Source: Streptomyces guryensis
GTDB taxonomy: Bacteria; Actinomycetota; Actinomycetes; Streptomycetales; Streptomycetaceae
Length of the DNA stretch: 64,000 bases
Direction of reading: 5' to 3'
Assembly (NCBI RefSeq): GCF_021261325.1
Contig: NZ_JAJSBI010000010.1
Span: forward strand, 62,001-126,000
The stretch's first letter is position 1, and every line of letters starts with the position of its first letter. This document shows positions 16,678 through 25,229 of this stretch, one piece after another. The translations under genes and the position numbers were made by a program. The notes beneath the pieces were generated by a model, which saw only the letters and a program-made list of their open reading frames with translations, was not told the origin of the DNA and ran no database searches.

Positions 16678-17577
16678 CTAGCGCAGGGTGACTTTGCTCG
16701 GGCCGTTGTAGGGCGCCGAGCACAGCACCGTCCTCGGGGTGCGCAGGGTGTCCTCCTCGGCGAACAGCTTGCGGGCCTCGTCGAAGGGGACCTCGTCGTC
16801 GGCGACCGAAGCGGCGCGGTCGTAGAGCTCGCGGGCGGTTTCGGAGAGGGGTGTGCCCGGCTGCCCCTCGTCCAGGCCCCACTCGTCCCACAGCAGCGTC
16901 TCGACCTTGTTCAGCATGGCGAGGTCGAGGCGGATGTTGCCGGCCACGAACCGTTCGCCCCAGAACGGTCCCTGCTCCGGCGGATGCAGCCCGAAGGTCC
17001 TCGGGTCCGCAGCGCCCGCGCGGATGGTCCGCCACGCCTTGCCGGCCACCAGGAAGCGGTCGCGCGGGACGTCCATCGGGTCGAAGCCGGCGTTCCAGTG
17101 GGCGGTGAGGCGGGGATCGGCGAGCTGGGCGTCCGCGAACAGCCAGCCCCGTTTCTCGTCCCAGTACTCGGTGACCACGTGGTCGCAGTGGAAGCCGTCG
17201 GAGCCGAAGTAGTCGGCGAAGCCGGAGCGGATACGGGCCGGGACGCCCGCCTGTCGCAGGAACGAGCAGAGCAGCAGCGAGAAGTCCCGGCAGGTCCCCA
17301 CGAAACGGTCGCCGACCTCGCGCCGCACGTGCAGCGGGGCGTCGTTCCGTGCCACCAGGAGCCGCAGGATGTCGTCGACGTAGCGGGTCTCGGCGTCGTT
17401 GTGCAGGCGGTCGGCCGGGTGGGTGTGGCCGAACAGGTCGCCTTCCAGTCGGTGGACGAGCAAGTCGCGGGAGATACGGGCGAGTCGGCCGGGGGCGCGC
17501 GGTAAGTCGGCGTAGTGCTCGGCGAGTTCGTCGGGGTCGGAGAACGTGCTGTGGGTGGCGTAGAAGGCAAGTGACAC
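16678..17577 (-). CDS. Transglutaminase-like domain protein (TTA codon)
   Basis: 299 residues from GTG 17577, chosen because GGAGG lies six bases upstream; the frame runs on to 17628. The transglutaminase core triad is visible: Cys in FVGTCRDFSLLLCSFL, His in GFHCDHVVTEYW and Asp in GWLFADAQLAD. There is no signal peptide, so it is likely cytosolic, in the family of bacterial transglutaminase-like cysteine proteases or peptide N-glycanase relatives. Codon 25 is TTA (17505-17503), which makes translation depend on the bldA tRNA and so probably developmentally timed. Substrate unknown. Confidence 0.85.
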   Translation of the reverse strand: MSLAFYATHSTFSDPDELAEHYADLPRAPGRLARISRDLLVHRLEGDLFGHTHPADRLHNDAETRYVDDILRLLVARNDAPLHVRREVGDRFVGTCRDFSLLLCSFLRQAGVPARIRSGFADYFGSDGFHCDHVVTEYWDEKRGWLFADAQLADPRLTAHWNAGFDPMDVPRDRFLVAGKAWRTIRAGAADPRTFGLHPPEQGPFWGERFVAGNIRLDLAMLNKVETLLWDEWGLDEGQPGTPLSETARELYDRAASVADDEVPFDEARKLFAEEDTLRTPRTVLCSAPYNGPSKVTLR

Positions 17578-17682
17578 GGCAGGCCTCCCGGATGTCCGGA
17601 GTCGTGTGGTCATGGAGTCGTCGACCATGAGTTCGAATGTGGGCCGGTGTGCCTCACCGTGTCAAAATTCGCCGGGAAATGT

Positions 17683-18244
17683 CTAGTCCGCGAGCTGCCA
17701 CACCGTCACCGCGAGGTCGATGTGGTCGGCGTCCGGGGTGCCGGTCACTTCGGCGTAGCCGACCCGCATGTTCTCCGTGCGGAAGCAGGCCCGGTCGCCC
17801 TTCCCGACGTCCAACGACTGCTGTCCGAGCCGGGTGTTGAGCAGGGTGGCGCACTCCGCGCGAGCCGGCGGCCGGGAATCGGTCCAGCGGGCGAGGGCGT
17901 AGGCGCCGTAGAGCTGGTCGGCCCCCTGGATGGCGAGGTCGCCCACCGGGGCCCGGCCGGGCGGTACGTCGTCGAAGAACCAGCCCCGCACTCCTGTCGA
18001 AGAACCGGCCCCGCACTCCTGCCGTGCCGTCCAGGCGCAGGGCGCCCTGCCGGCGCACCCGGCTCTCCGCGGCGACGGTGGGGCTCGGGGTGGGGGAGGG
18101 GGTGTACGGGGGTGTGGACGGCGCAGTGGTCGTCGGTGCGGGCGGGTCCGGGTGTGGGGTGCTCGTCGTCGGGTCGGAGGCCGGGGTGTCCGAGGCGGGC
18201 GTGGTGCTGGGTGGTGTGGAGGGCCTCTCGTCCCCGATGGACCG
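17683..18244 (-). pseudogene. Broken secreted/anchored protein gene (25-bp duplication, missing N-terminus)
   Basis: The C-terminal domain (VPPGRAPVGDLAIQGADQLY ... DADHIDLAVTVWQLAD) is in one frame ending at 17683. Upstream, a Thr/Pro/Ser linker (PASDTPASDPTTSTP...) and RRQGALRLDGTAGVRG lie in another frame. The two are joined by a 25-bp tandem duplication (17971-17995 and 17996-18020); removing one copy restores a single frame reading GTAGVRGWFFDDVPPG. The linker frame meets an in-frame TGA at 18247-18245 with no start before it, so the signal or membrane anchor is also gone. I read it as an inactivated gene for a secreted or lipoprotein-like protein of unknown function. Confidence 0.75.
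17971..18020. repeat. 25-bp tandem duplication that shifts a reading frame
   Basis: GTCGAAGAACCAGCCCCGCA plus CTCCT (17971-17995) is repeated at 17996-18020 with one mismatch (A to G at unit position 12). Since 25 is not a multiple of three it changes the frame of the gene on the minus strand. Confidence 0.92.
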
Positions 18245-18359
18245 TCAACTGTACGGCTGTGCAAGCGGATGGAGCCGGTGGTCACCGTTGCCGGATCTTC
18301 ACGAACAGGCGGATTCCCGATGGAAACCGTACGAGGTCGACCCCGTCCCCTACGGTGAG

Positions 18360-18665
18360 GTGGTGGACGAAGAAGAGGACCATCGCCTGGCCGCCCTAGC
18401 CCCGGAGGTGTCCCGTCTCTCCATCGCCCTCCTGCGCAGGGCGGCCGGCGCCTACCCGGCCGAACGCGTGGCCCAGGAGGCCCTGGACTGTGCCGACGAC
18501 GTCATGGACCGGTACGGCCCGGACGGCCTCCGCGTCCTCGTCATGAGCCTCACGTGCTGGGCGACGGTACAGGTGGAGATCAACGCGAAGACCTCCGGCC
18601 GGACCCTGGAGTCCCTGCTCGACGACATGCAGCTGACGTGGCTGGAGGCGAACCCGGAGGTGTGA
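18360..18665 (+). CDS. Small conserved-looking hypothetical protein, about 101 aa
   Basis: The frame ends at 18665. I place the start at the double GTG (18360 or 18363), giving VVDEEEDHRLAALAPEVSRLS; ATG 18238 would add an unlikely N-terminus. The protein is acidic and all-helical in appearance (LSIALLRRAAGAYPAERVAQEALDCADDVMDRYG ... WATVQVEINAKTSGRTLESLLDD). No domain recognised, no signal peptide. It may have its own promoter in the stretch that replaced the 5' end of the adjacent pseudogene. Confidence 0.55.
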   Translation: MVDEEEDHRLAALAPEVSRLSIALLRRAAGAYPAERVAQEALDCADDVMDRYGPDGLRVLVMSLTCWATVQVEINAKTSGRTLESLLDDMQLTWLEANPEV

Positions 18666-19229
18666 CCCGGCCGGGTTCGCCACGTCTGCGCAGGGTGTCG
18701 GCGGCCTCGCGCGTGGTCGGCGCCGACTGCGGTGCCAACTCGCCCGGCAGGCAGCGGAGGCAGCCGAGTCAGCCGAGTCAGCCGCGCGAGCGCCGGGGCA
18801 GCCGCGTCCTGTTCGCCGTCGCCCCCGTCGCCCCCGTCGTCGGCACGACAGCCGCCATCCGCCTCATGCCGTACGTGTCCTCCTCGGACGACGGAGCCCA
18901 CGCCGCCCCGTCCGTCTCGGCGTCCGTGGCGGCGCGGGTCACCCCGTCGGAGAGCACCTCGGCCTCCGTGAGGCCGGCACCCGTCCGCGTCTCCCTCCAG
19001 CCGCTCGTGCGGTGACAAGGAGACAGCCGGGGGTGGTGGCGGAGGAAGAAGCGGGGCCGTGGGCTCGGGCAGCTCCGACACCGCCGGTGGCCCGGGAGGC
19101 TCGAAGGGCGGCGGCAGCGGCGGACGAGCGGCTCCGGCAGTACGGCGAGTCCTCCGGCCGGCCGGTCACCTCGGCCTGCGTGTCCGGCACGACGTCCCAG
19201 CGCTGGACGAGGATGTGGCGCCGAGGCCC
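18666..19229. other. 564-bp stretch with no intact gene, possible decayed reading frames
   Basis: No frame gives a convincing whole protein. On the minus strand, pieces in different frames look protein-like: VVPDTQAEVTGRPEDSPYC, then SELPEPTAPLLPPPPPP, then TGAGLTEAEVLSDGVTRAATD. This could be a gene with several frameshifts. A 9-bp repeat CAGCCGAGT occurs twice, plus a partial copy, at 18761-18784. Together with the neighbouring pseudogene it suggests local decay. Confidence 0.35.
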
Positions 19230-20207
19230 TCAGCCGCCCGCGACCCGCAGCAAGAGCTTCCCGGTGCTGGTCCGCGTCCCCATCAGCCGGTGCGCCTCCG
19301 CCGCCTCCTCCAGTCCGAACTCGGCGGTGACCGGCAGGGAGACCGTGCCGTCCACCGCCTTCTCGAAGGCCCGCTCGGTGAGGGCGCGCAGCTCGTCGGG
19401 GGCCGTCTTCGCCAGCGTCAGGATGGAGAAGCCGCCGACGGACACTCCGGTGGGGTAGAGCTCCGGCTGCCCCACGTTCCACGCCGGCGCCGAACTCGCG
19501 TTGCCGAAGGAGACCAGGCGCCCGAAGACCGCGAGCGAGGCCAGGCTGTTCCGGAACGTCTCGCCGCCGACCGGGTCGAGCGCGAGGTCGACCCCACGGC
19601 CGCCGGTGGCGGCCCGCACCGCCTCCGTGAACTCGCCGACGAACACCTCGTCGTAGCCGTACTCGCGTGCGTACGCCGCCTTGGCCGCGCCCGACACCAC
19701 GCCGTACACGGCCCCCGCGCCCGCCGCCTTCGCCAACTGCCCCACCGCCGTACCGACGCCGCCCGCAGCGCCCTGCACGAGCACCGTCTCGTCCGGCTGC
19801 AGCCGGCCCAGCGCGTGGACGAGCACGTACGCCGTCGGCAGCACGGTCGGCAGGGTCGCCGCCGTACGCAGACCGATGCCGGCCGGGACCGGGAAGACCG
19901 TCGCGGCGTTCGCCAGCACCACGTCCGCGTAGGCGCCGCCCTCCGTCAGCGCCGTCACCTCCTGGCCGACGGACAGACCCGTGACTCCCTCGCCGAGCGC
20001 GCGGATGTGCCCCGACGCCTCGAGCCCGGGAACGAAGGGCAGCTGCGGCACCCGGTAGCCCTCGCCGCGCGCCTTGAGATCGGCGAAGTTCACGCCTGTG
20101 TACGCCACGTCGAGGCTCACCTGCCCCGGGCCGGGCTCGGGGATCTCCGCCTCCACGACCTTCAGGACCTCGGGCCCGCCGTACTCCTGGAACTCGACCG
20201 CACGCAT
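19230..20207 (-). CDS. Zinc-less MDR quinone oxidoreductase (QOR-like)
   Basis: 325 residues from ATG 20207 (MRAVEFQEYGG) with AGGGTGG upstream; the frame extends further but across the promoter. The GroES-like N-terminus (GVNFADLKARGEGY, PFVPGLEASGHI) lacks the structural-zinc cysteines, and the NADPH-binding Rossmann motif is VQGAAGGVGTAVGQLAK. It probably reduces quinones or activated alkenes by one hydride. It is divergent from an ArsR-type gene across a repeat-rich 135-bp promoter, a classic arrangement for repression by the neighbour and induction by an electrophile or quinone. Confidence 0.9.
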   Translation of the reverse strand: MRAVEFQEYGGPEVLKVVEAEIPEPGPGQVSLDVAYTGVNFADLKARGEGYRVPQLPFVPGLEASGHIRALGEGVTGLSVGQEVTALTEGGAYADVVLANAATVFPVPAGIGLRTAATLPTVLPTAYVLVHALGRLQPDETVLVQGAAGGVGTAVGQLAKAAGAGAVYGVVSGAAKAAYAREYGYDEVFVGEFTEAVRAATGGRGVDLALDPVGGETFRNSLASLAVFGRLVSFGNASSAPAWNVGQPELYPTGVSVGGFSILTLAKTAPDELRALTERAFEKAVDGTVSLPVTAEFGLEEAAEAHRLMGTRTSTGKLLLRVAGG

Positions 20208-20220
20208 GCCGCACCACCCT

Positions 20221-20310
20221 GACTGTTCAGTCCACGACTGTTCAATGAAAAGCGAACAGTCGGAGTGTATGCTTTTCATCGAACACTCGGCAAGGTGTGA
20301 ACACTCGGCA
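20221..20310. promoter_or_regulatory. Divergent promoter with nested inverted repeats
   Basis: Between the oxidoreductase and the ArsR-type gene: GACTGTTC/GAACAGTC inverted repeat (20236-20243, 20254-20261) with an extra direct copy of GACTGTTCA at 20221; ATGAAAAGC/GCTTTTCAT inverted repeat (20245-20253, 20271-20279); and the 12-bp direct repeat GAACACTCGGCA at 20281 and 20299. The low local GC fits a promoter. These are probable operators for the adjacent regulator. Confidence 0.75.
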
Positions 20311-20342
20311 CGGCTACGGCGTATGGCGTGAAGGAGCCCCGC

Positions 20343-20678
20343 ATGGCGCAGCGCACCAGCCATCGGGCCGCCCCCGAGCACACCCACCCCGACGACGTCT
20401 CCGTGCAGACGGCACTCGCCGCGCTCGCCGATCCCGTACGCATCAGCCTCGTCCGGGAGCTGGCGGGCTCGCAGGAGTGGTCGCGCAGTTGCGGCAGCTT
20501 CGACGTGCCGGTCGGCAAGGCGGCGCTCAGCCATCACTTCGTGGTGCTGCGGGGCGCGGGCCTGGTCGAGCAGCGCGACGAGGGGCCCCGGCGGGTCAAC
20601 CGCCTGCGGCGGGCGGAGTTCGAGGCCCGCTTCCCGGGTCTGCTGGACCTCGTCCTGCGGGACGAACCGACGGTCTGA
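20343..20678 (+). CDS. ArsR-type winged-helix transcriptional regulator
   Basis: 111 residues from ATG 20343 with GAAGGAG seven bases upstream. The fold is a small winged helix: ALAALADPVRISLVRELA, then VGKAALSHHFVVLRGAGLVEQRDEGPRRVNRLRRAEF, the standard ArsR recognition helix and wing. No metal-binding CVC box in helix 3; a lone Cys is present in WSRSCGSFDVP. That suggests sensing of an organic ligand or redox state rather than a heavy metal. It likely represses itself and the divergent oxidoreductase. Confidence 0.88.
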   Translation: MAQRTSHRAAPEHTHPDDVSVQTALAALADPVRISLVRELAGSQEWSRSCGSFDVPVGKAALSHHFVVLRGAGLVEQRDEGPRRVNRLRRAEFEARFPGLLDLVLRDEPTV

Positions 20679-20738
20679 ACCTGTTCGCCCCCTCCGGCGT
20701 CACAGTGCTGACGGCAACGGACGGGATCGGAGGGGGAC

Positions 20739-21368
20739 ATGCGCAGCAACCGCACCTGGACCGCATCGGCCGGCGCGACCGTCGCGCTGGTGGTGGCCGC
20801 GGGCCTGTACGCCCAGGCGCTGCAGACCGCCCACAGCGACGGAGACCTCCGGGCGGATCCCGGCCGGATCAAGTCGGCCACCGCGGACCGGAGTTGTGCC
20901 GGCACCCGCCCTGTCGACAGCCTCCCCGGCCGCGACGACGGCACTCCGCTGACGCGCCTGGTCGTACACGTCGACGACCTGGCCCGGAAGAAGTACCCCG
21001 ACGTCTACACGGGCGTTTCGGTCGACGAGAACCATCAGTCCGCCGACGTCTGGCGCATGCCCTCCGCCGCCTTCGACGACGAGATCTGCGGGGCGGCCGT
21101 GCGGGGCGTGACCGTACGGCTGCACGACACCGACGTCAGCGGAAGGACCGTCCACGCCCTCTCCGAGCGGATCGGCGACGACATGCACCGCTGGGACGGC
21201 ACCTTCGAGATGCGCGAGGTCGCCGCGGACGAACGGGGCTTCGTCACCATCGGGGTCGACGATCCCGGCAAGGCGGAACCGATCCTCAGGAAGGCCTACG
21301 GCGAGCACGACAGCCGGTACATCAGGGTCGAGCACGCGGACCGGGCGGAACCGGTGGACGGGGGCTGA
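20739..21368 (+). CDS. Exported or membrane-anchored hypothetical protein
   Basis: 209 residues; GGAGGGGG lies just before the ATG. One hydrophobic segment at residues 10-28 (SAGATVALVVAAGLYAQAL) acts as a signal peptide or N-terminal anchor. The rest is soluble, with VDDLARKKYPDVYTGVSVDENHQSADVWRMP and two cysteines (SCAGT, EICGAAV) that might pair outside the cell. No domain recognised. It has its own start 60 bp after the ArsR-type gene and may belong to the same transcript. Confidence 0.7.
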   Translation: MRSNRTWTASAGATVALVVAAGLYAQALQTAHSDGDLRADPGRIKSATADRSCAGTRPVDSLPGRDDGTPLTRLVVHVDDLARKKYPDVYTGVSVDENHQSADVWRMPSAAFDDEICGAAVRGVTVRLHDTDVSGRTVHALSERIGDDMHRWDGTFEMREVAADERGFVTIGVDDPGKAEPILRKAYGEHDSRYIRVEHADRAEPVDGG

Positions 21369-21419
21369 GCGAGTTCGCCGACCGACGCCTGCGCGGCTCG
21401 CCCCCGGCCCGCCTCGGCG

Positions 21420-21818
21420 TCAGTCGGCCCGGGGCTCCTCGCCGCGCTCACGCCGCCGCAGCTCCTCCTCACGGCGGCGCAGATCGGCCTCCCAGTCCTT
21501 GAGCAGGGCCTCGTCCTTCTTGTTCTCTTCCTTCAGCGACTTCAGGAACTCGGGATTGTCGTCCGGCGCGACGAACTGCGCGCGGTGGTTGCGGTGCCAC
21601 TCGGCGGGCGTGGAGCCGGCGGCCGGGACGGGCCCGCGGTACCTGCCCGCGACCAGCCAGGCGATCGGCCCGACCAGCACCTCCCCGAACAGCAGGATGA
21701 CGATGACCCAGACCACCTTGGGCAGCCCGCGCACCTGCTCCTCAGGAGTGTTCAGACAGTCGATGAACGCATAGATCCACAGCGCCAGGACCAGCAGGAA
21801 CGGCAGATACCTGATCAT
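21420..21818 (-). CDS. PLD nuclease N-terminal-like (PLDc_N) membrane protein
   Basis: 132 residues. Two helices at about 4-20 and 36-58 with the turn IDCLNTPEEQVRGLPKVVWVIVIL between them match the PLDc_N domain found at the start of cardiolipin synthases and as stand-alone small proteins in actinobacteria. A cytosolic charged tail follows, partly coiled coil (ENKKDEALLKDWEADLRRREEELRRRERG). It may be a membrane adaptor. GGGGGA precedes the ATG. Confidence 0.8.
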   Translation of the reverse strand: MIRYLPFLLVLALWIYAFIDCLNTPEEQVRGLPKVVWVIVILLFGEVLVGPIAWLVAGRYRGPVPAAGSTPAEWHRNHRAQFVAPDDNPEFLKSLKEENKKDEALLKDWEADLRRREEELRRRERGEEPRAD

Positions 21819-21886
21819 GGTGGTGCGATCCCCCAGAAGACGGTGACGGGACGCTCGAGGCCCCGGTGACGGGGTCAGGGTAGCGG

Positions 21887-22199
21887 GTGGCCAAAATCTC
21901 CACGATCGGGCTGTCGGCAGCCGTCGAAGAACGTTTCCGCTCCGGTACGGACAGGCTCAGGAGCCGGGGTGCCGGCCTGCTCGGCCTGGCCGCGTTCCTG
22001 TGGGGCTACGCCGCCGGCAGCTGTTCACGCCGTACGAGCTGCGCTACGGGAGGTGCGGCAGCACGGACTGCACGGCGCCGTGACCGCCCTCGTGCCGGCC
22101 ACCCCGCTTGCCGCCGTCGCAGGTGTGCTGCTCGCCACGGGTGTGGTGAGCGATCGGCCGCGGGGCCACGAGCCGGAACCGGCACGGGCCAGGGGCTGA
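21887..22199 (+). pseudogene. Possible frameshifted small membrane protein
   Basis: The first part (MAKISTIGLSAAVEERF ... GLLGLAAFLWGYAAGS) is in one frame; a second hydrophobic part (ALREVRQHGLHGAVTALVPATPLAAVAGVLLATGVV, ending at 22199) is in the next frame. Joined near 22020 they would make a roughly 100-residue two-helix protein. Either this is a broken gene or one of the halves is chance. No homolog recognised. Confidence 0.25.
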
Positions 22200-22257
22200 C
22201 CCCCGGCCGGGCGGGGCGGGCGTCGGGGCCGCGGAGGGCTCGGCGATACTGGGACGC

Positions 22258-23709
22258 ATGGCTTACGACGATCTTCGCTCCCTGCTCAGGGCACTGGAAC
22301 GCGAGGGCGACCTCAAGCGCATCAAGGCCGAGGTGGACCCGTATCTGGAGGTCGGGGAGATCGTCGACCGGGTGCAGAAGTCAGGGGGCCCGGCGCTGCT
22401 CTTCGAGAACGTGAAGGGCTCCGCCATGCCCCTGGCGATGAACGTCTTCGGCACCGACCGGCGCCTGCTCAAGGCCCTCGGCCTGAAGTCGTACGGCGAG
22501 ATCAGCGAGAAGATCGGCGGCCTGCTCCGCCCCGAACTCCCGCACGGCTTCGTCGGCGTCCGCGAGGCCTTCGGCAAGCTCGGCGCGATGACCCACGTAC
22601 CGCCGAAGAAGGTGAAGGAGGCCCCCGTCCAGGAGGTCGTCCTCACCGGCGACGACGTGGACCTGGACCAGCTGCCGGCGCTCTTCACCTGGCCGCAGGA
22701 CGGCGGGTCCTTCTTCAACCTGGGCCTCACCCACACCAAGGACCCGGAGAGCGGCATCCGGAACCTGGGCCTGTACCGGCTGCAACGCCACGACAAGCGC
22801 ACCATCGGCATGCACTGGCAGATCCACAAGGACAGCCGCAACCACTACCAGGTCGCGGCCCGGCGCGGCGAGCGGCTGCCGGTCGCGATCGCCTTCGGCT
22901 GCCCGCCCGCCGTGACGTACGCGTCCACCGCCCCGCTCCCCGGCGACATCGACGAGTACCTCTTCGCCGGGTTCATCGCCGGAAAGCGGATCGAGATGGT
23001 CGACTGCAAGACGGTCCCGCTGCAGGTGCCGGCGCAGGCCGAGGTCGTCATCGAGGGCTGGCTGGAGCCCGGTGAGATGCTCCCCGAGGGGCCCTTCGGC
23101 GACCACACCGGTTTCTACACCCCGCAGGAACCCTTCCCGGCCCTCACCATCGACTGCGTGACGATGCGGAAGCGGCCGCTGCTTCAGTCGATCGTCGTAG
23201 GCCGCCCTCCGACGGAGGACGGACCGCTGGGTCGTGCGACGGAGCGCTTCTTCCTGCCCCTCCTGAAGATCATCGTGCCGGACATCGTGGACTACCACCT
23301 GCCCGAGGCGGGCGGCTTCCACAACTGCGCGATCGTCTCGATCGACAAGAAGTACCCCAAGCACGCCCAGAAGGTGATGCACGCGATCTGGGGGGCACAC
23401 ATGATGTCCCTGACGAAGCTGATCGTGGTCGTGGACTCCGACTGCGACGTCCACGATCTGCACGAGGTCGCGTGGCGCGCGCTCGGCAACACGGACTACG
23501 CCCGTGACCTCAGCATCGTCGAAGGCCCCGTCGACCACCTCGACCACGCCTCCTACCAGCAGTTCTGGGGAGGCAAGGCCGGCATCGACGCGACGAAGAA
23601 GTGGCCCGAGGAGGGCTACACGCGTGACGGCGGCTGGCCCGACATGGTGCTGTCCGACCCCGATACGGCGGCGAAGGTCGACCGCCGCTGGAAGGAGTAC
23701 GGCCTGTGA
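22258..23709 (+). CDS. mqnL: Menaquinone pathway UbiD-family decarboxylase MqnL
   Basis: 483 residues, full UbiD length. It decarboxylates the prenylated 1,4-dihydroxy-6-naphthoate of the futalosine pathway using prenylated FMN. Family signatures are present: GTDRRLLKALG, NLGLYRLQRHDKRTIGMHWQIHKD, PEGPFGDHTGFYTPQEPFP with the catalytic Glu and Asp-His region, and EDGPLGRATERFFLPLLK. It overlaps mqnP by four bases. The co-factor maker (UbiX-like) lies at 25918. The assignment as MqnL rather than another UbiD rests on this context. Confidence 0.92.
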   Translation: MAYDDLRSLLRALEREGDLKRIKAEVDPYLEVGEIVDRVQKSGGPALLFENVKGSAMPLAMNVFGTDRRLLKALGLKSYGEISEKIGGLLRPELPHGFVGVREAFGKLGAMTHVPPKKVKEAPVQEVVLTGDDVDLDQLPALFTWPQDGGSFFNLGLTHTKDPESGIRNLGLYRLQRHDKRTIGMHWQIHKDSRNHYQVAARRGERLPVAIAFGCPPAVTYASTAPLPGDIDEYLFAGFIAGKRIEMVDCKTVPLQVPAQAEVVIEGWLEPGEMLPEGPFGDHTGFYTPQEPFPALTIDCVTMRKRPLLQSIVVGRPPTEDGPLGRATERFFLPLLKIIVPDIVDYHLPEAGGFHNCAIVSIDKKYPKHAQKVMHAIWGAHMMSLTKLIVVVDSDCDVHDLHEVAWRALGNTDYARDLSIVEGPVDHLDHASYQQFWGGKAGIDATKKWPEEGYTRDGGWPDMVLSDPDTAAKVDRRWKEYGL

Positions 23710-24608
23710 GCAGCGCCTCCGCCGCGATCCCGCAGCCAGGACGCACCAAGGCGTTCCTCCGCCTGGTGATGATCGAGCACTCGGTCTTCGCCCTGCCCTT
23801 CGCCTACATCGCCGCGCTCACCGCGATGTTCCAGTGGGACCGGAACATCCACTGGGGGCGGCTGCTCCTGGTCACCATCTGCATGGTGGGCCTGCGGACC
23901 TTCGCGATGGCGGTGAACCGGATCATCGACCGGGAGATCGACGCCAGGAATCCGCGGACGGCGCAGCGGGAGCTGGTCACCGGCGCGATGTCGGTGAAGC
24001 ACGCCTGGACCGGCGCGCTGATCGCGGTCGTCGTCTTCCTCGGGTCGGCGGCCCTGCTCAACCCGCTCTGCTTCGCCCTGGCCCCCATCGCGGTGATCCC
24101 GATGGTGGTGTACCCGTACGGGAAACGCTTCACGAACTTCCCCCAGGCCATCCTCGGGCTCGCCCAGGCGATGGGCCCGGTCGGCGGCTGGCTGGCGATC
24201 AGCGGTGAGTGGTCCTGGGACGCCACGATCCTGGGCCTGGCCGTCGGCATCTGGATCGGCGGCTTCGATCTGATCTACGCCTGCCAGGACGTCGAGACGG
24301 ATCGCGAGACCGGTGTCATGTCGGTCCCGGCGCGCTTCGGCATCCCGGCGGCGATCTGGGGCGCACGGGTCTGCCACACGGTGGTGACGGCACTGCTCGT
24401 CTGGTACGCCGTGGTGACGGACGCGGGCGGCTTCTTCTGGGTGGGCCTGATGATCGTCGCGGGTGCTTTCGTGTACGAGCACAACATCGTGCGCCCGCAC
24501 GACCTGTCCCGCCTGAACAGGGCGTTCTTCAGCGTCAACGGGTTCATCGGGATTGCCCTGTTCGTGTGTGCGCTGCTGGATCTCTTGGTTCGCGGTCTGA
24601 CCGTGTAA
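23706..24608 (+). CDS. mqnP: Menaquinone pathway prenyltransferase MqnP (UbiA family)
   Basis: 300 residues, GTG inside the mqnL stop. Polytopic UbiA prenyltransferase: the first Asp-rich motif NRIIDREIDARNPRT and the second YACQDVETDRETGVMSVP bind the diphosphate-Mg of the prenyl donor. It attaches the polyprenyl chain to 1,4-dihydroxy-6-naphthoate in the membrane. Coupling with mqnL gives the late half of the futalosine pathway. Confidence 0.94.
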   Translation: MSSASAAIPQPGRTKAFLRLVMIEHSVFALPFAYIAALTAMFQWDRNIHWGRLLLVTICMVGLRTFAMAVNRIIDREIDARNPRTAQRELVTGAMSVKHAWTGALIAVVVFLGSAALLNPLCFALAPIAVIPMVVYPYGKRFTNFPQAILGLAQAMGPVGGWLAISGEWSWDATILGLAVGIWIGGFDLIYACQDVETDRETGVMSVPARFGIPAAIWGARVCHTVVTALLVWYAVVTDAGGFFWVGLMIVAGAFVYEHNIVRPHDLSRLNRAFFSVNGFIGIALFVCALLDLLVRGLTV

Positions 24609-24653
24609 GTACGGTGCGGCCTACCATCGAGGGCAGGACCTCAGGAGGCCACC

Positions 24654-25229
24654 GTGACTGTCATTCCGGGCCTTGACCGCCTGCACTCGCAGCTCAGCAA
24701 GCTGGAGGACATGTCCCCCGGCTATCTGACGGAGATTGTCGAGGGCAGCATCGTGATGAACCCGGTCAGGCCGTTTCACGGGACGACGATCCGGAGGGTG
24801 TCCACGGGTCTGGAAACGCAGCTTGCGCCAGTGTGGGAGGTGGCGAGCGATGTCGCGTTCCCCTTTGACGACGCCAACGGGTTCTGCCCGGACATCGCGG
24901 TCATCCCGGCCGAGGCGGAGGACGAGAACCGCGGTGCGTACTCCCCAGACCTGATCGAGTTCGTGGCCGAAGTGGTGTCGCCGGAAAGTGTCCGCCGCGT
25001 CTACGAGATCAAGCCACGTTGGTACGCCTCCCGAGGCATCGCCAACTACCTGATCCTCGACCCGTTGAAGGGGCACGCCGTCACGATGTGGAACCCGGGT
25101 CCCGACGGCTACCGAGGCCGCGACACCGTTGCCTACGGCCCGGACCTGACCGTCGACTCCCCGCTCGGCAAGCTGACGATTCGCACCGCTCACCTACCGA
25201 TCGACCGGAAAGCCCGCCCTCAGCCCTGA
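24654..25229 (+). CDS. Uma2-family (DUF820) PD-(D/E)XK nuclease-fold protein
   Basis: 191 residues, GTG start with GGAGG seven bases upstream. Uma2 signatures: PDIAVIPAE, IEFVAEVVSPES and EIKPRWYASRGIANYLILDP, which place the fold's acidic residues and lysine. Biochemical role in Streptomyces is unknown; the family is abundant in actinobacteria and cyanobacteria. It interrupts the menaquinone genes as an insertion and overlaps the convergent rhomboid gene by 10 bp. Its slightly less extreme GC fits later arrival. Confidence 0.88.
   Translation: MTVIPGLDRLHSQLSKLEDMSPGYLTEIVEGSIVMNPVRPFHGTTIRRVSTGLETQLAPVWEVASDVAFPFDDANGFCPDIAVIPAEAEDENRGAYSPDLIEFVAEVVSPESVRRVYEIKPRWYASRGIANYLILDPLKGHAVTMWNPGPDGYRGRDTVAYGPDLTVDSPLGKLTIRTAHLPIDRKARPQP

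Noticed and set aside
21887..22414. A single 175-codon gene running into the start of mqnL
   Set aside because: Its second half is Arg-rich antisense-like sequence overlapping mqnL by more than 150 bp; at most the first part is real.
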